This document shows, in pieces, positions 5,850 to 11,097 of a stretch of DNA of 11,205 nt. Under the pieces are notes generated by a model that had not been told where the DNA came from, ran no database searches, and saw only the letters and a list, made by a program, of their open reading frames with translations. The position numbers and the translations under genes are program-made. Position 1 is the stretch's first letter; each line of letters begins with the position of its first letter. Origin of the DNA: Acidobacteriota bacterium (GTDB lineage: Bacteria > Acidobacteriota > HRBIN11); assembly GCA_030550225.1 (NCBI GenBank), contig JAUQPV010000064.1, positions 1 through 11,205 of the forward strand, given 5' to 3'.

Positions 5850-6773
5850 ATGGCCCGTCGGTTAGACGGCAAGGCGGTCGCCCAAAAGATCTACGACGAA
5901 CTGTTCCTCCGTATCGAGGACCTGCGACGTCGGGGCATCGTCCCCTGTCTGGGGGCCATCCTCGTCGGGGACGACCCGTCGTCTCGGCTGTATGTTCAGA
6001 ACAAGCGGAAGGCTTGCGAGCAGATGGGCCTGCGGAGTGTCGTCCAGACGTTTCCGGCCGACGTCTCGGAGGCTCAGCTCCTGGACCACATCGAGCGTTG
6101 GAACCAGGACCCCGATATTCACGGGATTTTGGTCCAGCTTCCCCTGCCGGCCCATCTGTCGAAGGCCCGCATCATCGAGGCCATCGACCCCCGGAAGGAC
6201 GTCGACGGCTTTCATCCCGTCAACAAGGGCCTGCTCATGGAAAACCGGGCCCGCCTCGTCCCCTGCACGCCGGCCGGCATCTTACGCATGTTGGATGCGT
6301 ATGGCATCCCCATCGAGGGCCGCCACTGTGTGGTCATCGGGCGAAGCGACGTCGTCGGGAAACCCACCGCCACCCTGCTCTTGCACCGACATGCGACGGT
6401 CACGATCTGTCATTCCCGTACGACCGACCTGCCCGACCTCGCCCGTTCGGCGGACATCCTGATCGCCGCCATGGGTCGGGCCGCTTACATCCAGCCCGAT
6501 TGGGTCAACCCGGAGGCGACGTTGGTCGACGTCGGTATCAACACGGTCACGGCCGCCGACGTCCTTCGTCAGATCGTGCCCGAAGATCATCCCAAGTGGG
6601 CGGCTTTCCGTCAGCAGGGGCGGGTCCTGCTGGGGGACATCCATCCCATGGCGTACGAGCGGGCGCGAGCGTACACGCCCGTCCCCGGCGGCGTGGGCCC
6701 CCTGACGGTCGCTATGCTGGTGCACAACACCGTGACGGCGGCTGAACTCCAGGCCCAGGAGGTTGGGACGTGA
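5850..6773 (+). CDS. folD: Bifunctional methylenetetrahydrofolate dehydrogenase/cyclohydrolase
   Basis: FolD interconverts 5,10-methylene-, 5,10-methenyl- and 10-formyl-tetrahydrofolate, using NADP in most bacteria, in cytoplasmic one-carbon metabolism. All hallmarks are present in the 307 residues: the catalytic Tyr48-x3-Lys52 (YVQNK), GILVQLPLP (92-100), KDVDGFHPVN (116-125), the Rossmann-fold GRSDVVGKP (164-172), LVDVGIN (225-231) and PGGVGPLT (279-286). Two small departures are GDIHP near 262-266, where GDV plus a hydrophobic residue is common, and Leu for Met in PGGVGPMT. Length is slightly above the usual 280-300 because of a loop at about 235-258. The start has only a weak purine stretch (GAGAAAG) before it. 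The stop overlaps the GTG start of the next gene. Confidence 0.97.
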   Translation: MARRLDGKAVAQKIYDELFLRIEDLRRRGIVPCLGAILVGDDPSSRLYVQNKRKACEQMGLRSVVQTFPADVSEAQLLDHIERWNQDPDIHGILVQLPLPAHLSKARIIEAIDPRKDVDGFHPVNKGLLMENRARLVPCTPAGILRMLDAYGIPIEGRHCVVIGRSDVVGKPTATLLLHRHATVTICHSRTTDLPDLARSADILIAAMGRAAYIQPDWVNPEATLVDVGINTVTAADVLRQIVPEDHPKWAAFRQQGRVLLGDIHPMAYERARAYTPVPGGVGPLTVAMLVHNTVTAAELQAQEVGT

Positions 6774-7567
6774 ATCAGCCGGTCGGACCGTCGGCGGCGA
6801 TCCTGGGGAACTTCACGGACTCCGTATGCGTCGTCACGGGTGCGGCCCGAGGGGTCGGGGCGGCCGTCGCCCGGCAGATGGCCGACCTGGGGGCCCACGT
6901 AGTCATCACGTATCGGCGCTCGGCTGAGGCGGCCCGGTCGCTGGAGGCTTCCGGTCAGGGCCGGATCACAGCCTACGCCCTGGACGTGCGAGAGGCTTCT
7001 CAGGTCCAGGCCTTCTTCCAAGCCGTCTGGGACCGGTGGGGTCGCATAGATATCCTGGTCAACAACGCTTCCTTCTCGACCGACCGGGGTTGGAAGCGGG
7101 ACATCACTGAACTGGAAGACACTGACTTTGTCGAGGTCTTCCGGGTCGACGTCCTGGGAAGCTGGCTCTGCGATAAGGCCGTCGTGCCTTACATGCGGCG
7201 GCAGGGTCGTGGGGTCATCATCCATATGGCTTCGGCGGCCGCCCTGGCAGGCGATCCCGACACCCTGCTCTACAACCCGGCCAAGATGGCCCTCGTCGGC
7301 CTGACCCGGAGCCTGGCCCGGCTTCTGGCGCCGAGCATCCGGGTGTACGCTATCGCGCTGGGCTCGGTCCGGACAGACTGGCTGGATCGCTGGGGCCTGT
7401 CCGCTGAGGAGGTCCGTCAGTTAGAACAAGAGACGCTCTTACAGAGGATCGTCGAGCCGACCGAGGTCGCCCGATGGGTCGCCTTTCTGGCCTCGCCGGC
7501 GGCCGCCTCTGTCACGGGCCAGACGTTCTTCATCGATGGGGGCTTGTGGCTGGGGGGTAGACCATAG
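6770..7567 (+). CDS. Short-chain dehydrogenase/reductase (SDR) family oxidoreductase
   Basis: A 265-residue classical SDR, a NAD(P)-dependent oxidoreductase of unknown substrate. The cofactor motif TGAARGVG is at 23-30, NNAS at 98-101 (NNAG in most members), catalytic Ser155, and Tyr168-x3-Lys172. The tetrad Asn normally found in a V-N-x-x-G stretch is Asp127 here (RVDVLG). The C-terminal GQTFFIDGG (250-258) is typical of FabG-like enzymes. Arg49-Arg50 after the second beta strand suggests NADP rather than NAD. It starts with GTG overlapping the folD stop as GTGA, with AGGAGG about six nt before, so translation is likely coupled to folD. The last three residues (GRP) and the TAG stop are formed by a heptamer repeat unit. 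FabG (3-oxoacyl-ACP reductase) or pteridine-reductase-like roles are possible; the folD link makes the latter worth testing. Confidence 0.9.
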   Translation: MNQPVGPSAAILGNFTDSVCVVTGAARGVGAAVARQMADLGAHVVITYRRSAEAARSLEASGQGRITAYALDVREASQVQAFFQAVWDRWGRIDILVNNASFSTDRGWKRDITELEDTDFVEVFRVDVLGSWLCDKAVVPYMRRQGRGVIIHMASAAALAGDPDTLLYNPAKMALVGLTRSLARLLAPSIRVYAIALGSVRTDWLDRWGLSAEEVRQLEQETLLQRIVEPTEVARWVAFLASPAAASVTGQTFFIDGGLWLGGRP

Positions 7568-7591
7568 ACTATAGACTATGGACCATAGACC
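7557..7591. repeat. Heptamer array, ATAGACC dialect, 5 units
   Basis: Five units (GTAGACC, ATAGACT, ATAGACT, ATGGACC, ATAGACC). The SDR stop codon TAG (7565-7567) is inside the second unit. Positions 7564-7593 pair with 7647-7676 at 25 of 30 bases, including 13 perfect bases (GACCATAGACCTG) at the loop-proximal end. Confidence 0.9.
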
Positions 7592-7648
7592 TGACGAAGT
7601 CATCCAAAAGGCCTCGTCTCCCGAAGGGTGAACTTATCGTCTGAAACA

Positions 7649-7676
7649 GGTCTATGGTCTTTGGTCTATAGTCTCA
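7649..7676. repeat. Heptamer array, inverted ATAGACC dialect (GGTCTAT), 4 units
   Basis: Four units (GGTCTAT, GGTCTTT, GGTCTAT, AGTCTCA), the inverted partner of 7557-7591, with a 53-nt loop between the paired arms. The loop contains a small TGAC-GAA-GTCA hairpin at 7592-7602 and otherwise nothing recognisable. The remaining 42 bp before the next gene show no clear signal. Confidence 0.9.
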
Positions 7677-7718
7677 CACCCAATGCCGATTCATTTCTTG
7701 CCGGCTGGGTAGCCTGCT

Positions 7719-8816
7719 ATGACCCTGCGTATCGCCGTCATCCCCGGCGATGGGATCGGGCCCGAGGTCACCCGGGCGGCCATGCAGGTCCTGGAGGCCG
7801 CCGCCGAGCGGTTGGGCGTGGACGTCCACCTCGATTGGTACGATTACGGGGCCGACAAGTACCTCCGGGAGGGCGTCACCCTGCCGCCGGAGGACCTGGA
7901 GCGCTTGAAAACCTACTCAGCCATCTTCTTGGGTGCTTTGGGGGACCCTCGGGTGCCCGACATGAAGCATGCGGCCGACATCCTGTTTGGCATCCGGTTT
8001 GGCCTCGACCTCTATGCCAACGTACGGCCCGTCCGGCTCTTGGACCCCCGCCTGTGTCCCCTGAAAGGCGTCGAGCGGCTCGACTTCGTCATCCTCCGGG
8101 AAAACACGGAGGGCCTCTACGCCGGCATGGGGGGTATCTTCAAGAAGGGCACGCCCGACGAGGTCGCCATCCAAGAAGACATCAACACCCGGAAGGGCGT
8201 CGAGCGGATCATCCGCTACGCCTTTGAATATGCCCGAGCCCGGGGGTATCGGAGCGTCTGTATGAGCGACAAGAGCAACGCCCTCCGATACTCGGGCGAC
8301 CTCTGGCAACGGACGTTCTGGACGGTCGCCGCCGAGTACCCCGACATTCAGGCATGGCATCTGTACATCGACGCCTTAGCCATGCAGATGGTCAAGCGGC
8401 CCCAGCAGTTCGAGGTCATCGTCACGAACAACATGTTTGGGGACATCATCAGCGACCTGGGGGCTCAGCTCCAGGGCGGCTTAGGGATGGCCCCCTCAGG
8501 TAACATCCATCCGGGACGGGTGTCGATGTTCGAGCCCGTCCACGGCTCGGCCCCCAAATACGCCGGTCAGAACGTGGCAAACCCGATGGCGGCCGTCTTG
8601 ACAGCTGGGATGATGATGGAATCCTTGGGCTTCCCCGAGGTCTACCGGGCCATCGAGGCCGCCGTCGTCGCCGCCCTTCGGGCGGGCGTCGTGACCCGCG
8701 ACCTGGCAGAGGTCCTGGGCGTGTCCCCCTGGGGCACGCGGGAAGTCGGTGCCTGGCTGGCGGAACACGTCAGGCAGGTCGGAGGGTCCCGGGTATCGGG
8801 TACCGGGTCTCAATAG
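7719..8816 (+). CDS. Isocitrate/3-isopropylmalate dehydrogenase family enzyme (LeuB-like)
   Basis: A 365-residue beta-decarboxylating dehydrogenase that oxidises a 2-hydroxy acid with a metal ion and NAD(P). The N-terminus IAVIPGDGIGPEV (5-17) is typical. Expected substrate and metal residues are present: Arg93, Arg103, Arg127, Tyr134, Lys185, Asp218, Asp242, Asp246. The motif FEPVHGSAPKYAG (271-283) has Lys280-Tyr281, as in the NADP-dependent isocitrate dehydrogenase of E. coli, where NAD-dependent LeuB has Asp-Ile. The substrate loop (HAADILFGIR, 84-93) matches neither classic LeuB (LLSLR) nor Icd (RSLN). RENTEGLY (127-134) resembles homoisocitrate and tartrate dehydrogenases. 3-Isopropylmalate dehydrogenase is the likeliest database name; the true substrate is open. 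The tail (about 355-365, rich in Gly and Ser) is translated heptamer repeat. No leu genes or strong ribosome binding site lie nearby. Confidence 0.88.
   Translation: MTLRIAVIPGDGIGPEVTRAAMQVLEAAAERLGVDVHLDWYDYGADKYLREGVTLPPEDLERLKTYSAIFLGALGDPRVPDMKHAADILFGIRFGLDLYANVRPVRLLDPRLCPLKGVERLDFVILRENTEGLYAGMGGIFKKGTPDEVAIQEDINTRKGVERIIRYAFEYARARGYRSVCMSDKSNALRYSGDLWQRTFWTVAAEYPDIQAWHLYIDALAMQMVKRPQQFEVIVTNNMFGDIISDLGAQLQGGLGMAPSGNIHPGRVSMFEPVHGSAPKYAGQNVANPMAAVLTAGMMMESLGFPEVYRAIEAAVVAALRAGVVTRDLAEVLGVSPWGTREVGAWLAEHVRQVGGSRVSGTGSQ
8784..8811. repeat. Heptamer array, GGGTACC dialect, inside the 3' end of the dehydrogenase gene
   Basis: Four units (GGGTCCC, GGGTATC, GGGTACC, GGGTCTC) lying wholly within the coding region, just before its TAG stop (8814-8816). 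They encode the final Gly/Ser/Arg/Val/Thr-rich residues. Confidence 0.85.
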
Positions 8817-8898
8817 AAGAAGGGGGCAGGCATCGGGTTTCAAAAAGGTCCTGGTTGCCAAGTGCCGGGACTCGGAAAAGGCGGCCGGTGACCCCGAC

Positions 8899-8947
8899 AC
8901 TTCCGGGACCGGGCACCTGGGACCTTATATGTGGGACCTTATATGGA
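8899..8947. repeat. Heptamer array, GGACCTG/GGACCTT dialect, upstream of hemQ
   Basis: About seven units, including GGACCGG, GCACCTG and two GGACCTT-ATATG pairs that make a 14-bp direct repeat (8920-8947). It is opposite in sense to the array at 8784-8811. The end of its last unit (ATATGGA) supplies the first bases of the hemQ ribosome binding site GGAGGT at 8945-8950. Confidence 0.8.
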
Positions 8948-8956
8948 GGTAGAGGG

Positions 8957-9637
8957 ATGGAGGAGCGAAGCCTCAACCACTTCACGCTCCTGCAGTTTAC
9001 AGAAGCCTACTGGGGGCTTTCGACGAACCAGCGCCGGGACGTCCATCAGCGCTTTTGGGGACGGGTCCGGGAGACGGCCGACCGGGCCTACCTTTATCAG
9101 GTCTTCCCGGCCCGGGCCGATGCAGACTTGCTCCTGTGGTGCGCCGTGCGGGCCTCCGACCCAGACCGACCCGGACGGTTCTTCGCCGACCTGGCGACGG
9201 TCCTGGTCGGCGTGCGGCCCTATCTGCGGTCGGTGCAAACCTTGTGGGGCTTTACGAAACCATCGGTCTACGCCCGAGGCCAAAGCCCCCAAGAGATGGA
9301 CCCCTTCGCCGACCAACGGAAGGCCTACCTGGTCGCCTATCCCTTCGTCAAGACGGCCGAGTGGTATCTCCTGAGCAAGGACACCCGGCAGGGCATGATG
9401 AACGAACACATCCGCGTCGGACGCCAGTATCCCTCCATCCTGCAGTTACTGCTCTATTCTTTCGGCCTCCAGGACCAAGAGTTCGTCGTCGTTTATGAGA
9501 TGGACGACCTCATGCAGTTTTCGGACCTCGTGCAGGACCTCCGGGCGACCGAGGTCCGTCGGTACACCGAGCGGGACACGCCGATCATCACGGCCCTGTA
9601 CCGGCCGGCCGAGGAGACGCTTCGACTCTTTGAATAG
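8957..9637 (+). CDS. hemQ: HemQ-like coproheme decarboxylase (chlorite dismutase family)
   Basis: HemQ (ChdC) oxidatively decarboxylates coproheme to protoheme in the coproporphyrin-dependent heme pathway. The 226-residue product carries the family's C-terminal heme domain: YPFVKTAEWYLL (128-139) with Tyr128, Lys132 and Trp136, then MNEHIRVGRQYP (148-159) with His151 as predicted proximal ligand, and GLQDQEFVVVYE (170-181). About twelve residues after the His lies Gln163, where chlorite-degrading enzymes have a distal Arg and HemQ proteins a Gln, so coproheme decarboxylase fits better than chlorite dismutase. Tyr128 and Lys132 match the catalytic Tyr and Lys of characterised HemQ. The ATG at 8957 is chosen because GGAGGT (8945-8950) precedes it by six nt; a longer frame starts in repeat DNA. 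No other heme gene is nearby. Confidence 0.82.
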   Translation: MEERSLNHFTLLQFTEAYWGLSTNQRRDVHQRFWGRVRETADRAYLYQVFPARADADLLLWCAVRASDPDRPGRFFADLATVLVGVRPYLRSVQTLWGFTKPSVYARGQSPQEMDPFADQRKAYLVAYPFVKTAEWYLLSKDTRQGMMNEHIRVGRQYPSILQLLLYSFGLQDQEFVVVYEMDDLMQFSDLVQDLRATEVRRYTERDTPIITALYRPAEETLRLFE

Positions 9638-9664
9638 AAGCGGTCTCATCAATCCCGCCGGGGT

Positions 9665-9730
9665 CCCCTCTCCCGTGGGAGAGGGGTCGGGGTGAAGGCC
9701 CTCACCCTACCCTCTCCCACGGGGAGAGGG
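9665..9730. repeat. Double hairpin within a larger palindrome
   Basis: The first hairpin is CCCCTCTCCC-GT-GGGAGAGGGG (9665-9686), a perfect 10-bp stem. The second is CCCTCTCCC-ACG-GGGAGAGGG (9710-9730). The bases between (9687-9709) are also nearly symmetric around 9697/9698 (GGTGA...TCACC), so the whole 66 bp is one imperfect palindrome whose arms each hold a hairpin. Similar CCCTCTCCC hairpins are scattered in many GC-rich genomes, as far as I know. Confidence 0.8.
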
Positions 9731-9734
9731 TTTT
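9710..9734 (+). terminator. Possible intrinsic terminator after hemQ
   Basis: The 9-bp G+C-rich stem CCCTCTCCC/GGGAGAGGG (loop ACG) is followed directly by TTTT (9731-9734). It lies about 70 bp past the hemQ stop. The T-run is short, so termination may be partial. Its 3' arm also holds the GAGGG that could serve as ribosome binding site for the next gene. Confidence 0.5.
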
Positions 9735-9737
9735 GAG

Positions 9738-10772
9738 ATGGCTTGTAGTGATGTTAGGATGCAAACGGACCGGACGGTGAACGGCATGTCAGAGGAACGA
9801 TCCGAACAGATGTCCTCACCGGTGCCACTGCCCGCGGGGTTAGAGTCCTTTCCGACCTGGCGGCCGCCTTCCGGGCGGATGATGGCCTGGAGCGCCGTCC
9901 TTTTTGGCCTGACGTTCCTCACGGCCTTGGTCGTGGGGACCTACCACATGATCGCCTTCTCGCAGTCCGTCGGCGGGTCCGTCCGCCCCTTGCAGGAGCC
10001 TTCCGTCGTGCCGTCGATTTTCCGAGACCCCCGGCTCCTATGGACGGGCTTGCCCTATGCGGTCGTCCTGCTGGTGATCCTGCTAAGCCATGAGCTGGGG
10101 CACTACTTGTTCTGCTGGCGGTATCGGGTCGATGCTACGCTCCCCGTGTTTATCCCGGCCCCGACCATCATCGGGACCTTCGGGGCCTTCATCCGGATCC
10201 GGGGCATCATTCCTCATCGGAATGCCCTATTGGATATCGGGGTCGCCGGCCCCCTGACGGGCTTCCTGTGCAGTCTTCCGTTTCTGGCCCTCGGCGTCGT
10301 CCTGTCCCAGCCCGTGGTAGCAGGGCCGTCCCCAGCCGGCGGGGATGCCGGCGTCATTTACTTCGGCGAACCCCTGATCTGGAAGCTCCTGGTATGGCTC
10401 CTCCGGGACGACCCCCCAGGGACGGACCTGATGGTCCACCCCATCGCCCTGGCGGCCTGGTTCGGAATCTTGGCGACCAATTTGAATCTATTCCCCATCG
10501 GTCAACTCGACGGCGGCCACGTGGCCTATGCCGTCTTGGGACCGCGGGCTCGGTGGCTGAGTCGGGCCTTTTGGTTGGGTCTGGTGGCCCTGGCGATCCA
10601 CAACTTCGTGTGGTTCGCTTGGACGTTGATGACCCTCTTGATCGGCTTTCGGCACCCGCCGACCCTCTGGGACGACCGCCCCTTAGACGGCCGGCGCCGG
10701 TGGCTGGCCCTGGTCGCCGCCGTCGTCTTCGGCTTGACGTTCATGCCGGACCCCGTCCGGATTCAGATATGA
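9738..10772 (+). CDS. Site-2 protease family (M50) zinc metalloprotease
   Basis: An intramembrane metallopeptidase-like membrane protein of up to 344 residues. The zinc-binding HELGH (118-122) sits in a hydrophobic segment, and the third ligand motif NLFPIGQLDGGH (250-261, Asp258) is present; DIGVAGPLTGF (166-176) is a conserved family block. About six to seven membrane segments are visible, the first at about 49-67, with extra C-terminal segments at about 273-303 and 322-337. No PDZ domain is seen. The family cleaves membrane-bound substrates such as anti-sigma factors, but no partner is encoded here. The start is uncertain: ATG at 9738 has GAGGG seven nt before but lies right after the terminator-like hairpin; ATGs at 9759, 9786 and 9810 are alternatives that leave all domains intact. 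Confidence 0.88.
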   Translation: MACSDVRMQTDRTVNGMSEERSEQMSSPVPLPAGLESFPTWRPPSGRMMAWSAVLFGLTFLTALVVGTYHMIAFSQSVGGSVRPLQEPSVVPSIFRDPRLLWTGLPYAVVLLVILLSHELGHYLFCWRYRVDATLPVFIPAPTIIGTFGAFIRIRGIIPHRNALLDIGVAGPLTGFLCSLPFLALGVVLSQPVVAGPSPAGGDAGVIYFGEPLIWKLLVWLLRDDPPGTDLMVHPIALAAWFGILATNLNLFPIGQLDGGHVAYAVLGPRARWLSRAFWLGLVALAIHNFVWFAWTLMTLLIGFRHPPTLWDDRPLDGRRRWLALVAAVVFGLTFMPDPVRIQI

Positions 10773-10774
10773 GG

Positions 10775-10816
10775 GTTGGGTGTTAGGTGTTGGGTATTGG
10801 GTGTTGGGGCTTGGAG
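10775..10816. repeat. Heptamer array, GTTGGGT form, 6 units
   Basis: Six units (GTTGGGT, GTTAGGT, GTTGGGT, ATTGGGT, GTTGGGG, CTTGGAG) starting two bases after the protease stop. Seventeen bases (10779-10795) pair perfectly with 11066-11082 in the inverted partner array. Confidence 0.9.
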
Positions 10817-10852
10817 GGCTAAACTTATGGGCGGACGCACACGATTATCAAG

Positions 10853-10872
10853 GCCGTTCGGCTCGTGAAAAT
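10853..10872. repeat. 20-bp inverted repeat, left arm
   Basis: Starts with GCCGTTCGGC and ends with TGAAAAT. Its reverse complement is at 11001-11020 with two mismatches. It is not made of heptamers, so it is a separate layer of symmetry inside the array pair. Confidence 0.85.
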
Positions 10873-10924
10873 CGGGGTCGTGATCCACATAAGCCGATGG
10901 TCGGGAAAAGCCGTTGCCGTACCG

Positions 10925-10952
10925 GGACCTGGCACCTGGGACCCGGGACCTT
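10925..10952. repeat. Heptamer array, GGACCTG dialect, 4 units
   Basis: Four units (GGACCTG, GCACCTG, GGACCCG, GGACCTT) in the centre of the nested element. The unit pair GCACCTG followed by GGACC is shared with the array upstream of hemQ (8899-8947). Confidence 0.85.
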
Positions 10953-11000
10953 CTTGAAGAATCGCTCTTCCTGGGTGCTGGGAAAGGCCGCCCCGACGCC

Positions 11001-11020
11001 ATTTTCATGGGCCGAACGGC
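11001..11020. repeat. 20-bp inverted repeat, right arm
   Basis: Begins ATTTTCATG and ends CCGAACGGC; pairs with 10853-10872 at 18 of 20 positions, with a 128-nt interval. Confidence 0.85.
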
Positions 11021-11027
11021 TCTGTAA

Positions 11028-11083
11028 GAAACCCAACACCCAACACCTAACACCTAACACCTAACACCCAACACCTAACACCA
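11028..11083. repeat. Heptamer array, AACACCY dialect, 8 units
   Basis: Eight units, seven of them AACACCT, AACACCC or AACACCA, making this the least degenerate array in the window. TAA occurs once per AACACCT junction and, since 7 is not a multiple of 3, closes all three plus-strand frames within 21 bases. It ends four bases before the pdxJ ribosome binding site. Confidence 0.95.
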
Positions 11084-11097
11084 AGTGAGGGTCTGAT

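Larger units (their letters stand above)
10773..11097. other. Gene-free spacer before pdxJ: nested palindromic repeat assembly
   Basis: This 325-bp spacer has no supportable gene. From outside in it holds a heptamer array (10775-10816) and its inverted partner (11028-11083), then a 20-bp inverted repeat (10853-10872 against 11001-11020, 18 of 20 paired), and within that a four-unit GGACCTG array (10925-10952) and a small GAAGA/TCTTC hairpin (10956-10970). As RNA or single-stranded DNA it could fold into one long structure. The pdxJ ribosome binding site GAGGG (11087-11091) follows at once. Confidence 0.7.

Noticed and set aside
8925..8945. TTATAT-type -10 boxes upstream of hemQ
   Set aside because: Two identical copies come from the 14-bp repeat, with no -35 partner, so a promoter cannot be supported.
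10780..11064. Frames reading MLGV-type peptides on both strands before pdxJ
   Set aside because: They are translations of the GTTGGGT/AACACCY heptamers and have no ribosome binding site or domain.
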